Under the pieces are notes generated by a model. The model searched no databases, was not told the origin of the DNA, and saw only the letters and a list, made by a program, of their open reading frames with translations. Both the position numbers and the translations under genes were made by a program. Positions 24,508 to 35,389 of a stretch of 64,000 nucleotides of DNA are shown one piece after another (position 1 is the stretch's first letter; each line of letters opens with the position of its first letter). The stretch is from Actinoplanes octamycinicus (lineage in GTDB: Bacteria; Actinomycetota; Actinomycetes; Mycobacteriales; Micromonosporaceae), in NCBI RefSeq assembly GCF_014205225.1, contig NZ_JACHNB010000001.1, positions 8,971,501 to 9,035,500 of the forward strand. The letters run 5' to 3'.

Positions 24508-25806
24508 TCACCGATACTCCGCCAGCCGGCGCCGGACCCCGAGCGGCACCAGCAGGATCACCGCGCCGAGCACCACCACCGGGAGCACCGCCCAGCCCCG
24601 CAGCGCGCGTTCCGCGCCTCGCGATTCACGATCAAAACCCTGTTTCCGTACGTCGGTCACGGCGCCCACCGCCGCATCGAAGTAGGCGAAGTCGAAAGCG
24701 GCGTCGCCCCGCCGGATGCCGGTCAGGGCGTCCACCGCCGCCCCGGTCCGGCCCGCGTCGGCCAGCGCCAGCACCTTCTCGTGATCGCGCTGGTAGGCCA
24801 TCCAGCGCTGGACCGCCTCCGCCCCGGCCACCGCGCCGAGCTCACCGCGCAGCGGGCCGGCCTTCGCGGTGAAGCCGTCCCGGTAGAGGCCGAGATTCGC
24901 GGAGACCACGTAGCGGCTGGTGTCGGCGGCCGCGTCGTAGCCGGTCGCGCGCAGCCCGGCCAGCGCGAGGTACGGCGTCAGGTGCTCGTCGCGCGCCGTG
25001 GACATCCGGTCGGCCTGCACCCCCAGCACCACCGACGCGCCGATGCCGAGCACCAGGCCGAGCGCGGTGGCGGCGAGCAGCGCCGGGTTCACCGAGCGGC
25101 GGAACCGGCGGGCCAGCCAGACCTGCAGGGTGATCAGCAGGACCAGCAGGGCGCCGCCGAGCAGCAGCACCAGGGTGGAGCCGGTCGCCTCGGTGGCCCG
25201 CTTGCCGGCGTAGGCCCGGTCGAGCCGGCCGATGGCATCGTCCCGGAGCTGCCGGGCGGCCGGCAGCAGGCGCAGGTGCAGCACGTTGGTCGCCTGGGTG
25301 TAGTAGCCGAGTGCCTCGGCCGGCAGCCGGCCGGCCTGGCGCCGCTCGATCCGGTCGGCGGCGGTGATCGTCTGCCCGATCCGCTGGTGGTAGACGCCCA
25401 GGCCGTCGAGCAGGTCGACGACCACGGCCCGGTCGGTGGCGCCGGCCGCCAGCATCCGCTCCAGGTCGGCGTCGGCCTGGCGGGACCGCTCGCGGTAGGC
25501 GCCCAGCGCGTCCGCCCGGGTGCCGGCCAGGGCGTCCGAGTCGCCGGTCAGCAGCAGGCGGGTGGCCTGCGCGTCCATGTCGCTGAGCGCGAAGTAGAGG
25601 TCGGCGGCGGTGGTCGCCTGCGGCGCGGCCTCCCGGCCGATCACCCGGACCTGGTCCTGGAGCCGGGCCATCACCAGGCTGGTCGTGGCGAGCAGGGCGG
25701 TGGCCGCCAGGACGACCAGCGCCGACCACAGGCGGAGACGGGCGGGGGTTTCCTTCCGGACCAGATTACGGGCGGTATTCCTGATCGCATTCAAGACCGC
25801 TGGCAC
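24508..25806 (-). CDS. Four-TM membrane protein with extracellular helical sensor-like domains
   Basis: About 432 residues. Hydrophobic segments: WSALVVLAATALLATTSLVM, STLVLLLGGALLVLLITL, PALLAATALGLVLGIGASVV and WAVLPVVVLGAVILLVPLGV. Between TM1-2 and TM3-4 lie two all-helical extracytoplasmic regions resembling MCP-like four-helix-bundle ligand domains (DLYFALSDMDAQATRLLL; ADTSRYVVSANLGLYRDGFT). There is no HAMP, kinase or cyclase domain. It is co-transcribed with the PstS-like lipoprotein 11 bp downstream and is possibly its membrane partner. The start is uncertain (GTG 25806 or TTG 25833). Confidence 0.75.
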   Translation of the reverse strand: MPAVLNAIRNTARNLVRKETPARLRLWSALVVLAATALLATTSLVMARLQDQVRVIGREAAPQATTAADLYFALSDMDAQATRLLLTGDSDALAGTRADALGAYRERSRQADADLERMLAAGATDRAVVVDLLDGLGVYHQRIGQTITAADRIERRQAGRLPAEALGYYTQATNVLHLRLLPAARQLRDDAIGRLDRAYAGKRATEATGSTLVLLLGGALLVLLITLQVWLARRFRRSVNPALLAATALGLVLGIGASVVLGVQADRMSTARDEHLTPYLALAGLRATGYDAAADTSRYVVSANLGLYRDGFTAKAGPLRGELGAVAGAEAVQRWMAYQRDHEKVLALADAGRTGAAVDALTGIRRGDAAFDFAYFDAAVGAVTDVRKQGFDRESRGAERALRGWAVLPVVVLGAVILLVPLGVRRRLAEYR

Positions 25807-25915
25807 GCCCGCAACGGTAATCCATTCCGGCAAATATCCGGTCGTTCACCTGGCGTTCATTCAAATGACGTCTTCCCAGCTCACCGGCGTATAGCGGCAT
25901 TTCCGGAATAGCGTT

Positions 25916-26695
25916 TCAGAAGGCCGCCAGGGCCGCGTAGATAACCGGATCATGGGCGGAGAGCAGGGTCAGATCCGGCTCGGCGCGCTGGTGCAGGGCG
26001 GCCAGCCGGGCGTGGTTGGCGCGGACCCGGGCGCGGTCGAAGGCCACCGCGTTCTCGGCGAGCCGCAGGGTGAGCGGGACCCTGGTCCCGTCCAGGGTGC
26101 CCCGGTGGTAGAACGCGTCGCCGCAGTGCAGCAGCCAGCGGGAGCCGGCGTCGACCGCCACGGCGGCGTGCCCGCGGGTGTGCCCGGGCAGCGCGATCAG
26201 CACGATGCCGGGGGCGATCTCGGTCAGCTCCTTGGCCGCGGTGAACCCGCGCCAGCTCTCCCCGTCCGGGGTGTGCTCGACCAGGTCCGGGCCGTGCGAC
26301 CACTGGGCGTCGCGGAACCGGCGGCGCTCCTGCCGGGTCGGCGGCCGCAGCGCGCCGGTCACCTCGGCGGCGGTGACGTGCACCCGGGCGTGCGGGAAGT
26401 CGGCCAGCCCACCGATGTGGTCGATGTCGAAGTGGGTGACCACGATGTGGCGCACGTCGGCCGGCCGGAAGCCGAGCCGCTCCACCTGCACCACCGCGGT
26501 CTCCTCCCGGTCCAGGGCCGGGCGCAGCAGATGCCGGGGCGGGCCCAGCCGGCTCGCCGGGTCGGCCAGGTCGGCCAGGCCGAAGCCGGTGTCGACCAGC
26601 ACCAGGCCGTTGTCGGTCTCGGCCAGCAGCACGTGGCAGACCAGGTCGCCGCCGGGGACCCGCATGGTCCCGCAGTTGAGGTGATGAACCCGCAC
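25916..26695 (-). CDS. Metallo-beta-lactamase-fold hydrolase
   Basis: A 259-residue cytoplasmic hydrolase. The GTG start gives [11 protein letters not shown], the standard opening of a common actinobacterial lactonase-like family; GTG 26734 would overlap the helicase stop but adds residues foreign to the family. Metal motifs: [10 protein letters not shown] (HxxxDH, about residue 88), [24 protein letters not shown] and a final LLSAHDP. The substrate (lactone, thioester or other) cannot be told. It follows the helicase gene by 35 bp in the same direction. Confidence 0.88.
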   Translation of the reverse strand: MRVHHLNCGTMRVPGGDLVCHVLLAETDNGLVLVDTGFGLADLADPASRLGPPRHLLRPALDREETAVVQVERLGFRPADVRHIVVTHFDIDHIGGLADFPHARVHVTAAEVTGALRPPTRQERRRFRDAQWSHGPDLVEHTPDGESWRGFTAAKELTEIAPGIVLIALPGHTRGHAAVAVDAGSRWLLHCGDAFYHRGTLDGTRVPLTLRLAENAVAFDRARVRANHARLAALHQRAEPDLTLLSAHDPVIYAALAAF

Positions 26696-26730
26696 GCCGC
26701 GAAGGTACGCCGAACCGCGCCGGAAAGCGA

Positions 26731-29700
26731 TCACCCCTGGCGGCTCGGGTGGTGGGCCGGGCGGCGGGCCGCGTCGTGGTGCGGGAGCGAGACCGGGTCG
26801 GGCAGGCCGTGCGCCGCGGCCAGCCCGTCCGGGTGCTGCAGCAGGTGCCCCTCGGCGACCAGGTCGGCCAGCAGCCCGGTGAGGCGGGCGTCCAGCTCGG
26901 TGGACCGGCGGGTGGACCACCCGTAGAGCTTGGTGACCGCGGCGAGCAGCTCGTCCACCGACAGCATGCCGCCGTCGATCACCAGGTTCTCGCACGCGAC
27001 GGCCAGCTCGGCGTCGGCGATCTGGTCGGCCTTGCGGGCCACCCCCTCCGCCCGGTAGCGGACCACCGGGTGGGCCTGGTCCGGGTCGCCGAGGAAGGTG
27101 CCGTCCCAGGCCACCCCGGCCTGCTCGATGGCGTCCTCGATGGCGGCCCGGGCCGGCCGGGCGATCCGGGCCAGTCCCCACTCCTCGCGCATCCGCTGCA
27201 GCGCCAGGCTGATGTGCACCGGTCCCTCGATCTCGGCGAGGCGCCGCACCGCGGCGATCAGGTCCGGGCGCAGGGCCGGGTCGGTGAGCACGGCGCCGGG
27301 TGGCAGCGGGGCCAGGCCGGCCTTCCGGTACGGCTGAGCCCACTCCCCGGCGTGCGCCACCCGGGCGGCCCCCTCGAACCGGGCCTCGTCCACGGCCGTC
27401 TCGGCCCACGTCCCGCCGGCCGGGGTCCAGCCGGGCGGGGCGCCCATCGTCTCCTCGAACTCGGCGACCGCGGCGGCGATGTCCGGCTGTCCCTCGATCG
27501 CCTGGTACCAGGCCGGCCGGTGCGACTCCGCGGGCGTCGAGCGGAGCGCCTGCTCGGCCACCGTGGCGGCCGCGTCGGCCAGGTCCGGGTGCAGGTTGGC
27601 GGACTCGGCCAGCTCGGTGCGCAGCTGCGCGATGGCGCCGAGCCGGTCGGCCGGTTCGGCCGTGTCGTGCAGCCCGGCCAGGAACTGCGCGGCGGCCGCG
27701 GCCAGCTCCTCGGTGCCGACGCCGAAGCGGGCGGCCACCTCGGCCAGGTCCTCCCGGCTGGCGGCGGTCTGCTCCGGGGCGGGCCGCCAGGCCGGCTCGT
27801 CGTCCCGGCTGGCGGCCGGCCACTGGACCTCGGCCACCTGCCGCTCCGGCTCGGCGGCGGGCGGCGGGGCCGGCTCCGCGCGGCTCGCGGTGGGCCACTC
27901 GACGCGCTGCGGGGCGGCCTCGTCCTCGCGGGTGGCGACCGGCCACTCGATCGGCTGGACCGTCCGCTCGTCGGCCGACGAGACCGGCGTCCGCTTGGCG
28001 GCGCCGAGCCGGGCGGTCAGTTCGTCGCGGTCCGCCGACGGCCAGGAGATCGAGGAGACCTGGCGGTCCCGCTCGTCGGCGATCGCGGACCGGCTGGAGC
28101 GGTGGATGGTCGCCGAGGTCTCGTCCAGGTCGGCGGTCGGCCACCGCACGGCGGAGACGGAGGGCGACGACGCGGCGGACGGCCAGTCGACCCGGTCCGG
28201 GACCTCCGCCCGGCTGGCGAACGGCCACTCGGCGCGGATCGTGTCCTCCTCGCCCGGCGCCGGCCACCCGGCGGCCGGCTCCTCCGGCTCCGGGGTCTCC
28301 GGCCGCGCGTGCCGGCCGGTGGACCGGCCGGGCTCCGCGGCGCTCGGCCAGCCGACCCGGTCCGGATCCTCGGCGCGGCTGGCGAACGGCCAGTCCGCCC
28401 GCACGGTGTTCTCGGCCGCCGGCGCGTCCGGAGCCGTCGCGGCCGGCGAGACCGGGGCCGGCGGCACCGAGGAGGTCAGGTCGTCGCCCAGGTAGGCCTC
28501 GGCCACCGCGAGTTCCTCCGCCCCGGCCTGCGCCGCCGCGAACCGCGCCGCGATCCGGGCCACGTCGTCCTCCCCGGCCCCGGCGGGCTGGGCCGGGTCC
28601 GGGGACACGGTCACCGGCTCGGCTAAGTGCTGCACCTCGGCGAAGGCGGTCAGCGGCGCGTCGTAGTCGTCATCGTGGCCGGGCAGCACGGCCTCGGGCG
28701 TCCGGAGACCGTCGGTCTCGTGGGCCGCCGCCAGGTCCGCCTCCGCGGCGGCTTCCGCCTCGGCCAGCCCGATGTCCCCGGCGTCGGTCCAGGCCAGCAC
28801 GATCTCCGGTTCCACCACGTCCGCGGTGGCCTGGGTGAACGCCGCGACCGGCCCGGCCGACGGGGACCGCCCGGCGGACGACACCCCGGCGACCGCGGCG
28901 GCCAGCTCCTCCGCGGAGACCCGCTCACGCTCGACGCCCGGGTCGGGCTCGGCGGTGCTCACCTCGTACCCGAAAGGCTCTTGATCCGCCGCGGCCCCGG
29001 CCGCGTCGGTGTACCCGGCGGTGTAACCCTCCGCCCCGGTCGCGACCGGCGTGGCGGTGGTCAGCTCGGGCGCGTCGGACTCCTCGGGCAACGCGGCGAA
29101 GGCGTCCTCGATCGCGGCCCGCAGCCGGGTCTCCTCCCGCTCCCGGTCCAGGTACCAGGCGGTCCCCCAGACCCGGTGCAGCCGCCAGCCCAGCCCGTGC
29201 AGCACCTGCTCGCGGATCCGGTCCCGATCCCGGGCGGTCGGCGCCGAGTCGTAGGTGGTCCCGTCGCACTCGATGCCCAGCGCGTAGGGCGCGTTGCGGC
29301 GGGCCGAGCGGCGCACCGCGATGTCGATCCGGAAGGCACCGGCGCCGACCCGGGTCTGCACCCGATAGCCCCAGCCGCGGATCACGTCGCGCACCGAGTC
29401 CTCGAACGGCGTCTGCGACTCGATCGGCTCCGGCTCGGTGTCCAGGTTGAGCGCGGCGATCCCGCGGGCCGCGTAGTCCAGGAAGTCGGCCAGCCGCGAG
29501 TCGTCGGCGGGCAGGTCCCGGGCCCGGACCGCGGAGATCACCTCGAGGCGGCGACGGGCCCGGGTGGTGGCCACGTTGAGCCGGCGCCAGCCGTCCGGGC
29601 CGGCCAGGCCGCCCAGGTCGGCGCCGATCGCGAAGATCACCACGTCGCGTTCGTCGCCCTGGACCGCGTCCAGGTCCTTGATGAAGAAGCCGCGCAGCCG

Positions 29701-32700
29701 GTCGTCCTCGGGCGGCACCACCATGTCGGCGACCGCGGCCTCGATCTCGGCGGCGTCGGCGGCCGTGCAGACCACCACGCCCAGGCTCAGCTCGGGGCGG
29801 GTGACCAGGTGGTGGGCGACCCGGGTGGCGACCAGCTCGGCCATCGACAGGTCGCCGCCGGCCGGGTAGAGCTGCACGCCGGCGTCCGGGCCGGGCGGCG
29901 CGAAGGCCGGGAAGGTGGTGAGCCGGCCCTGATAGAACGCGTGGTTGGCGAACGCGATCAGCGACTCGTCCCGGCTGCGGTAGTGCGTGGTCAGGTCGAG
30001 CACCCGGAACGCGCCGCAGCCCAGCGCCAGCTCCAGGATCGAGCGGGGGTCGCCGCCCGGGATCGGGGCGGCCGGCAGCTGCCGGTCGTCGCCGCAGATC
30101 ACCAGGGCGTTGCCGCGGTAGGCGCAGGTGATCGCGTCCGGCACCGGCACCCGGGACGCCTCGTCGATGATCACCACGTCGAAGACCAGCTCGGGCGGGA
30201 GCAGCCGGCTCACGTCGGCCGGCGACATCACCAGGCACGGCTTGACCGCCATCGCGGCGTGCATGGCGCGGGCGAACAGGTCCCGGACCGGCAGCCGGCG
30301 GCCCTGCTGGGCGGCGGTGGCGCGGAGCAGGGCGGCCTCGCCGGCCGCCGCCTCGGCCGGCTGCAGCGCGTCGACCGCGTTCATCACCTCGGCGGCGGCG
30401 GCCCGCTGCAGGTGCTCGTCCCAGAGCCGGAACTCGTCGACCAGCCGGTCCCGGGCGACCGCGTCGAGCGGGGCGAGCCGGTCGTCGTCCCGGATGATCG
30501 CGTCCGCCCAGGACTGGAAGAGGGCCCGGCCGAGCACCGGCAGGATCTGCTCGACCGGCAGGTCCTCGCGGGCGCAGAAGTCGACCACCGGGTCCAGCCC
30601 GTGCTCGGCCAGGATGGCGCGGGCCGCCTGGTAGTCGAACCACTCCTGCTGGCCCCGGCTGTCGTCGAGGAGCTCGCGGAGCAGCTCGCGGGCGGAGTCC
30701 CGCTCCTCCATCGCGAGCTGCAGGGCCGGGTGCCGGCCGGGCGCGAAGGCGCGCAGGATCCAGTCCCGGGCCGACTGCCACTCGGCGACCCGGGCCGGCA
30801 GGCTGTCGGTCGGCTTGGCCCGGCCGATCAGCTCGGCCTGCTCGGCGGTGAAGGCGATGTCCGCGCCGTTGCGGATCCGGCGTGCCTCCGAGGTCCAGGC
30901 CATCGCGGTGGCCAGCGCCTCCACGTCGGTCTGGGTGCCGCGGTAGGCGGCGCCGAGCACCTGGGCGTACTCCCTGGCGTTGGCGGACAGCGCGGCCGCG
31001 GCCTCCGAGGCGCTCTCCCGGAGCAGGCCGATCGCGGCCGCCTCGGCCAGCGTGAAGTCCCGGCCGGCCGCCACGCTGTACGCGTGCACCAGCTCGGCCA
31101 CCGCGGTGAACGGCTCGACGTGCGCGCGCAGCCAGGTCACCGCGTCGTGGATCGGCCCGGCGGCCAGCTGCGGGCGGGGCGCCGGCTCCGGCGGGGTGCG
31201 CAGCGCGGCGGTCCACCGGTCGAACTCCTTGCCGGCCTCGCCGACGATCCGGATGATCGCGCTGTTCGGGGTGGCCGCGCAGATCCGCTCGATCAGCGTG
31301 GGCAGCGCCTCCGGCGGGGTGACCTTCAGGGTCTCCTCGGCGGTGGCCAGCGCCCGCTCGATCGCGTCGAAGTCGGTGTCGGTGCCCGCCCAGTGCTTGC
31401 CGAGCACCGCGGCGTGCTGCTCCTCGGCCTCCGCGAGCTCCTGCAGGGCGCGCTTCCAGGCGGCGGCCGCGTTCAGGTTGGCGACCGCCTGGGACCGCTT
31501 GACGTCCGGCCGGGCGATGGTGGCCGCGGCCCGCTTGTCCCGCCGGGACTGCGCGCTCAGCTTCCGCAGGCCCTTGTGCTGGTGGGCGAACCGCTCGGCC
31601 AGCTCGTCCACCGGCTCGGCCAGCGCGTTGTCGCTGAAGTGCTCCCGGGCCCGGGCCTCGGCGGCCTTCACCACGCTGACCACCCGGCGCAGGTTGCGCA
31701 TCGCGGCGTGCGCCGCGTTCAGGCCGAGCCCGTCGAACCAGGCCGGCTCCGGCTTGTCCGGGCGGGACAGCAGGTCGACGATCGCGGTCAGCCGGGGCAG
31801 GTCGGTGAAGGCCACCACGTTGGGCAGGCCGAGCCGGGCGGTGACCCGGTCCAGGCTGTGCTGGTGCTGCTCCAGCCGGTCGGCCTCGTCGGCGAACCGG
31901 CGGGCCAGGCCGCGGGCCTGCGCCGCGGTGAGCGGGAGCAGCTCGACCGCCGGCGGGCTGAGGTGCCCGAGGCTCGGGATGATCGGCAGCTTGGCCGGCG
32001 ACGGCAGCGCGCTCCAGGTCACCCCGGCCTTGGCCCGGACCGCGTCCTCGGCCTGGTGCAGCGTCTTGAGGTGGCGCAGCAGCCCCTCGGCGGCCCGGGC
32101 CACCGGCTCCAGGCTGGCCATCGTGAGCCACTCGTCGGCGGCCTCCGGCGGGCGCCGGGTGGCGTGCCCGACCAGGGTGGTCAGGGTGATCGCCTCGCCG
32201 ATCGAGCCGATCTGGAAGGCCTCGCCGAGCGGGTCGCGTTCGATCGCCTCGGTCAGGTGGTCCAGGGCGGTCTGCGCCTGGTGCAGCCGGGCGTCCAGCC
32301 GGTGGTGGTCGATCACGTCGCGCCAGAGGAAGTCCTCGCCCTCGCGGGCCGGGCGCCAGGCCCGGCCGAGGCGCTCGGCGGCGTCCCGGACCCGTTGCAG
32401 CGACTGGGTGGTGAGCGGGATCGGCAGCTCGGTCAGCGCCGGGGCCTGCGGCACGTCGGTCATCTGCGCGCACATGCCGAGCACGTCGTGCAGCCGGTGG
32501 CCGAGCGGCTCGCGGACCTCGTTCATCGCCTCGGCGTACGCGTTGAGCCGCTGCCGGTGCTCGCGCAACGCCTCCCGCTCGTCGGTGGACAGGTCCGGCG
32601 GCGGCAGCGGGATGAAGTCGAGCGCGGCGGCCAGCGCGGCCGCCACCTGCTCCCGGCCGGTCCGCCCGCTGTGCAGGTCGAGCAGGTAGTCGTCCAGGCC

Positions 32701-33765
32701 GACCGGGGCGAGCCGGTCCCGGACGGTGTCCAGCGCGGCGGCCTTCTCGGCGACCAGCAGCACCCGGCGGCCGGCGTGCAGCAGCCCGCCGATCATGTTG
32801 GCGATGGTCTGCGACTTGCCGGTGCCGGGCGCGCCGCGCATCACGAAGGTCCGGCCGTGCAGCGCCGCGGTGATGCAGGACCGCTGGCCGGCGTCCGCGT
32901 CGAGGACCAGTGGCACGTCGTCCGGGGAGGCCACCTCGTCGATCCGGCGACCGGCGATCACCTCGAACTTGAAGGCGTCCGGCTGCCCCTCCGGCGTGCC
33001 GGCCAGCGCCCGGACCACCGGGTGGGCGAGGATCTTGCGTTCGTGGTCGAGCAGGTCGGTGTACATCACCTCGCGGTGCACGGCGAACCGGCTCAGCATG
33101 ATCGCCTCGTCGGAGTGCCAGTCCGGGTGGTCGCCGAGGGCGGCGTCCAGGCGGGCCCAGAAGACCGTGACGTCCAGCCCGGTCAGGCTGTCCACCGCCG
33201 GCAGCTCGATGTTGTGCCGGCGCAGGCAGATGTCCAGGGCCGGGTTGACCATCGGGTCCTCGGCCCGGGGCAGCAGCCGCGGGTAGTCCTCCGGGTCCGG
33301 GCAGACCAGGTCGACCGGGATCAGCAGGATCGGGCTGCAGTGCTGCCGATCGCCGTCGCCCGGCAAGGCGCCGTCCTTCCACCGGACCGTGCCGAGACCC
33401 AGGTAGAGCGTGGCGACGCCCTGTTCGAGCACGTCACGGTGGGCGGCCCGGCGCAGGGCGCGGAGCGTGGCGTCCATCTGGGCGTCGGTCATCGCGGTCT
33501 GGAAGACGTGCGCGGCCCGCGGCCGCGGGCCCTCGGCCTGCTCCTCGATGCCCAGGAAGCCGCACTCGCGGCCCTGCTGGAGCGCCTCGACGACGCTGCG
33601 CGGCGACGGACTGACGATCTCCACCACGCCGGGCGCCGCCGTCCGCACGTCGATCAGCGGATTCCCGCCGGTGAGGTCGAGCAACCCGTCCCGCCACGAC
33701 TCCAGCGTCGCCCGCACCCGGGCATCCGGCCGCCCCGTGAACCCGTCCGACTGATCCCACCGCAT
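26731..33765 (-). CDS. Giant SF1 helicase with DUF4011, Vsr-like nuclease and DUF3320 domains
   Basis: 2344 residues. Order: DUF4011 N-terminus ([20 protein letters not shown]); SF1 helicase with Walker [17 protein letters not shown] (about 309), a long helical insertion of some 850 residues, Walker [17 protein letters not shown] (about 1195), [54 protein letters not shown] and [14 protein letters not shown]; then an MTES/Vsr-type nuclease-like domain (about 1455-1560: [54 protein letters not shown]); a 500-residue disordered acidic/Pro region with ten WP motifs; and a C-terminal DUF3320 domain (about 2150-2270: [20 protein letters not shown]). This family is thought to act in DNA processing or anti-phage defence. 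A HIRAN-domain gene lies upstream in the same direction. Confidence 0.92.
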   Translation of the reverse strand: MRWDQSDGFTGRPDARVRATLESWRDGLLDLTGGNPLIDVRTAAPGVVEIVSPSPRSVVEALQQGRECGFLGIEEQAEGPRPRAAHVFQTAMTDAQMDATLRALRRAAHRDVLEQGVATLYLGLGTVRWKDGALPGDGDRQHCSPILLIPVDLVCPDPEDYPRLLPRAEDPMVNPALDICLRRHNIELPAVDSLTGLDVTVFWARLDAALGDHPDWHSDEAIMLSRFAVHREVMYTDLLDHERKILAHPVVRALAGTPEGQPDAFKFEVIAGRRIDEVASPDDVPLVLDADAGQRSCITAALHGRTFVMRGAPGTGKSQTIANMIGGLLHAGRRVLLVAEKAAALDTVRDRLAPVGLDDYLLDLHSGRTGREQVAAALAAALDFIPLPPPDLSTDEREALREHRQRLNAYAEAMNEVREPLGHRLHDVLGMCAQMTDVPQAPALTELPIPLTTQSLQRVRDAAERLGRAWRPAREGEDFLWRDVIDHHRLDARLHQAQTALDHLTEAIERDPLGEAFQIGSIGEAITLTTLVGHATRRPPEAADEWLTMASLEPVARAAEGLLRHLKTLHQAEDAVRAKAGVTWSALPSPAKLPIIPSLGHLSPPAVELLPLTAAQARGLARRFADEADRLEQHQHSLDRVTARLGLPNVVAFTDLPRLTAIVDLLSRPDKPEPAWFDGLGLNAAHAAMRNLRRVVSVVKAAEARAREHFSDNALAEPVDELAERFAHQHKGLRKLSAQSRRDKRAAATIARPDVKRSQAVANLNAAAAWKRALQELAEAEEQHAAVLGKHWAGTDTDFDAIERALATAEETLKVTPPEALPTLIERICAATPNSAIIRIVGEAGKEFDRWTAALRTPPEPAPRPQLAAGPIHDAVTWLRAHVEPFTAVAELVHAYSVAAGRDFTLAEAAAIGLLRESASEAAAALSANAREYAQVLGAAYRGTQTDVEALATAMAWTSEARRIRNGADIAFTAEQAELIGRAKPTDSLPARVAEWQSARDWILRAFAPGRHPALQLAMEERDSARELLRELLDDSRGQQEWFDYQAARAILAEHGLDPVVDFCAREDLPVEQILPVLGRALFQSWADAIIRDDDRLAPLDAVARDRLVDEFRLWDEHLQRAAAAEVMNAVDALQPAEAAAGEAALLRATAAQQGRRLPVRDLFARAMHAAMAVKPCLVMSPADVSRLLPPELVFDVVIIDEASRVPVPDAITCAYRGNALVICGDDRQLPAAPIPGGDPRSILELALGCGAFRVLDLTTHYRSRDESLIAFANHAFYQGRLTTFPAFAPPGPDAGVQLYPAGGDLSMAELVATRVAHHLVTRPELSLGVVVCTAADAAEIEAAVADMVVPPEDDRLRGFFIKDLDAVQGDERDVVIFAIGADLGGLAGPDGWRRLNVATTRARRRLEVISAVRARDLPADDSRLADFLDYAARGIAALNLDTEPEPIESQTPFEDSVRDVIRGWGYRVQTRVGAGAFRIDIAVRRSARRNAPYALGIECDGTTYDSAPTARDRDRIREQVLHGLGWRLHRVWGTAWYLDREREETRLRAAIEDAFAALPEESDAPELTTATPVATGAEGYTAGYTDAAGAAADQEPFGYEVSTAEPDPGVERERVSAEELAAAVAGVSSAGRSPSAGPVAAFTQATADVVEPEIVLAWTDAGDIGLAEAEAAAEADLAAAHETDGLRTPEAVLPGHDDDYDAPLTAFAEVQHLAEPVTVSPDPAQPAGAGEDDVARIAARFAAAQAGAEELAVAEAYLGDDLTSSVPPAPVSPAATAPDAPAAENTVRADWPFASRAEDPDRVGWPSAAEPGRSTGRHARPETPEPEEPAAGWPAPGEEDTIRAEWPFASRAEVPDRVDWPSAASSPSVSAVRWPTADLDETSATIHRSSRSAIADERDRQVSSISWPSADRDELTARLGAAKRTPVSSADERTVQPIEWPVATREDEAAPQRVEWPTASRAEPAPPPAAEPERQVAEVQWPAASRDDEPAWRPAPEQTAASREDLAEVAARFGVGTEELAAAAAQFLAGLHDTAEPADRLGAIAQLRTELAESANLHPDLADAAATVAEQALRSTPAESHRPAWYQAIEGQPDIAAAVAEFEETMGAPPGWTPAGGTWAETAVDEARFEGAARVAHAGEWAQPYRKAGLAPLPPGAVLTDPALRPDLIAAVRRLAEIEGPVHISLALQRMREEWGLARIARPARAAIEDAIEQAGVAWDGTFLGDPDQAHPVVRYRAEGVARKADQIADAELAVACENLVIDGGMLSVDELLAAVTKLYGWSTRRSTELDARLTGLLADLVAEGHLLQHPDGLAAAHGLPDPVSLPHHDAARRPAHHPSRQG

Positions 33766-33874
33766 TTTCCCATTGCAGCAAGGCGACGGGCCGCATGGTG
33801 GCGTTTTTTCGGGTTAATCCGACGTTCCGCACGGATCGGGCCAACTGGCCGCCCCGTGCGTCACAGCGGCCCCA

Positions 33875-35305
33875 TCAGTCCCAGGTCGGAACCCACCACT
33901 GCCAGCCGGCCGGGGCGAGCGGCCAGGCCGCGTCCGGCCGCCAGCCCTCTGGCGGGTACCACCCGTCCGGCGGGGTCGGCCAGCCCGGCGGCACCTGGAA
34001 CTTGATCCCGGTCGGCGCGGACGGGATCGGCGGGTGCGGGTTCGGCTCCGGGGCCGGTGAGACCGGGGCGGTGCCGGTCACGGCGGCCTGCTGGTGCTGC
34101 TGCTGCTTCGCCATCACCGCGCTGAGCGCCGGGATCACAGTGGTCTCGGCGATCTCCCCGGTGCCGCCGAAGAGCGAGGTGCCCGGGACCGGGGAGGTCG
34201 GCACGCCCGGGATCTGGTGCGCCGGCACGCCGGGGACCACCGGCTCCTCGACCTGGGTCCGGCCCGCGATGGTCGGCACCGGGCCGCTCACCGAGGCGGC
34301 CCAGCTGGGCACCGGCCCGCTCGGCTGCACCCAGGTCGGCACCAGCTCGCTGCGGTCCATCCAGGTGGGCTGCGCGTCGCTGCCCTGCGCGGCCCAGGCC
34401 GGCACCGCGTCGCTGGAGGTCATCCAGCTGGGCACCGCGGAGGTGCCGGCGGCCGGCAGGTCCGGGCCGGCGCCCGCCGGGGCGACCGGGGTGGTGGCCG
34501 GCGGCGGCGAGACCGGCGCGACCCGGCCGGCGCCGCCGCGGGCGGCCGGACCGGTCCAGCTCTCCGGCAGGTCCTGGACCCGGGCCACGTAGAGCAGCAC
34601 CTCGGTCTTGATCGCGTTGCTCTTGACCACCGCGCGGGCCGCCACCACCAGGCCCCGCTCGGACTGGTAGCGCAGCACCGGGGCGAGCTCGACGCTCATC
34701 TTCGGGCTGAGGTCGCCGACCCGGGCGTCGCCGAGCCGGACCTCGACCAGGTGGCCGGCCATCTCGTGCAGCGTCACGTAGGCCCAGCACTCGCCCTCCG
34801 GCCGCTGGAACCGGGCGAGCGCGTCCAGGTGCTGCTCCTGGCCGTTGACCTGGAGCGCCGAGCCGGTGGGCAGCAGCCGGTGCTCCTGCCGGGGCGGGTC
34901 GTTGGCCGGCACGATCATGTGCGGCTCGGCGAGGTCGAGGCGGATGGTGCCGACGAAGGCCGGCGGGCGGCCGTCGTACTCCCCCCACTCGCGGCCGTGG
35001 ATCTGAGCGTTGACCTCGGGGATCAGGTTGCGCTTGGTCAGCTCGGTGAGCACCCCGACGTAACGGGCGGCCTCCGGGCGGGGCAGGTGGCCGAGCAGGG
35101 CGTTGTCGGACCAGACCCCGACGGCGTTGCGGTCGTGGCGGTTGCTGCGGTCGGGTATCAGCTGGACCGGGACGGTGATGTCGGTTCCCTGTGGATCGAA
35201 CTTGGGCCCGAAGAGCGCCCGGATCGCTTTCGCATAGTGCGTCTCACCGACGACCTCGGCGCTAGCCCAGCCCGCTTGACCCCAAAGTTGGAACCGATTT
35301 GCCAC
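33875..35305 (-). CDS. HIRAN-domain protein with Trp-rich C-terminal repeats
   Basis: A 476-residue protein from a GTG start. Residues about 15-95 match a HIRAN-like DNA-end-binding domain: VVGETHYAKAIRALFG, then VQLIPDRSNRHDRNAVGVW and LLGHLPRPEAARYVGVL. A second uncharacterised beta-rich domain follows (about 110-245). The tail is disordered with P-x-W units (VPSWMTSSDAVPAWAAQ, PTWMDRSELVPTWVQP) and ends in GWPTPPDGWYPPEGWRPD and WQWWVPTWD. HIRAN domains recognise stalled forks or DNA 3' ends and accompany helicases. The helicase gene lies 109 bp downstream in the same direction, so joint function is likely but inferred. Confidence 0.78.
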   Translation of the reverse strand: MANRFQLWGQAGWASAEVVGETHYAKAIRALFGPKFDPQGTDITVPVQLIPDRSNRHDRNAVGVWSDNALLGHLPRPEAARYVGVLTELTKRNLIPEVNAQIHGREWGEYDGRPPAFVGTIRLDLAEPHMIVPANDPPRQEHRLLPTGSALQVNGQEQHLDALARFQRPEGECWAYVTLHEMAGHLVEVRLGDARVGDLSPKMSVELAPVLRYQSERGLVVAARAVVKSNAIKTEVLLYVARVQDLPESWTGPAARGGAGRVAPVSPPPATTPVAPAGAGPDLPAAGTSAVPSWMTSSDAVPAWAAQGSDAQPTWMDRSELVPTWVQPSGPVPSWAASVSGPVPTIAGRTQVEEPVVPGVPAHQIPGVPTSPVPGTSLFGGTGEIAETTVIPALSAVMAKQQQHQQAAVTGTAPVSPAPEPNPHPPIPSAPTGIKFQVPPGWPTPPDGWYPPEGWRPDAAWPLAPAGWQWWVPTWD

Positions 35306-35389
35306 ACGGGAACGCTAGTGTCTGCTTTCCGTCAGTGACGTCGTCCATACGGATGAGTGGTGTCAGCCGGACGGTCCGTATCCAAAAGA

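Noticed and set aside
28627..34005. Very long rightward open frame (about 1790 codons)
   Set aside because: It is the antisense shadow of the helicase and HIRAN genes; its product is a Gly/Arg/Val/His-rich sequence without domains, whereas the leftward frames show clear motifs.
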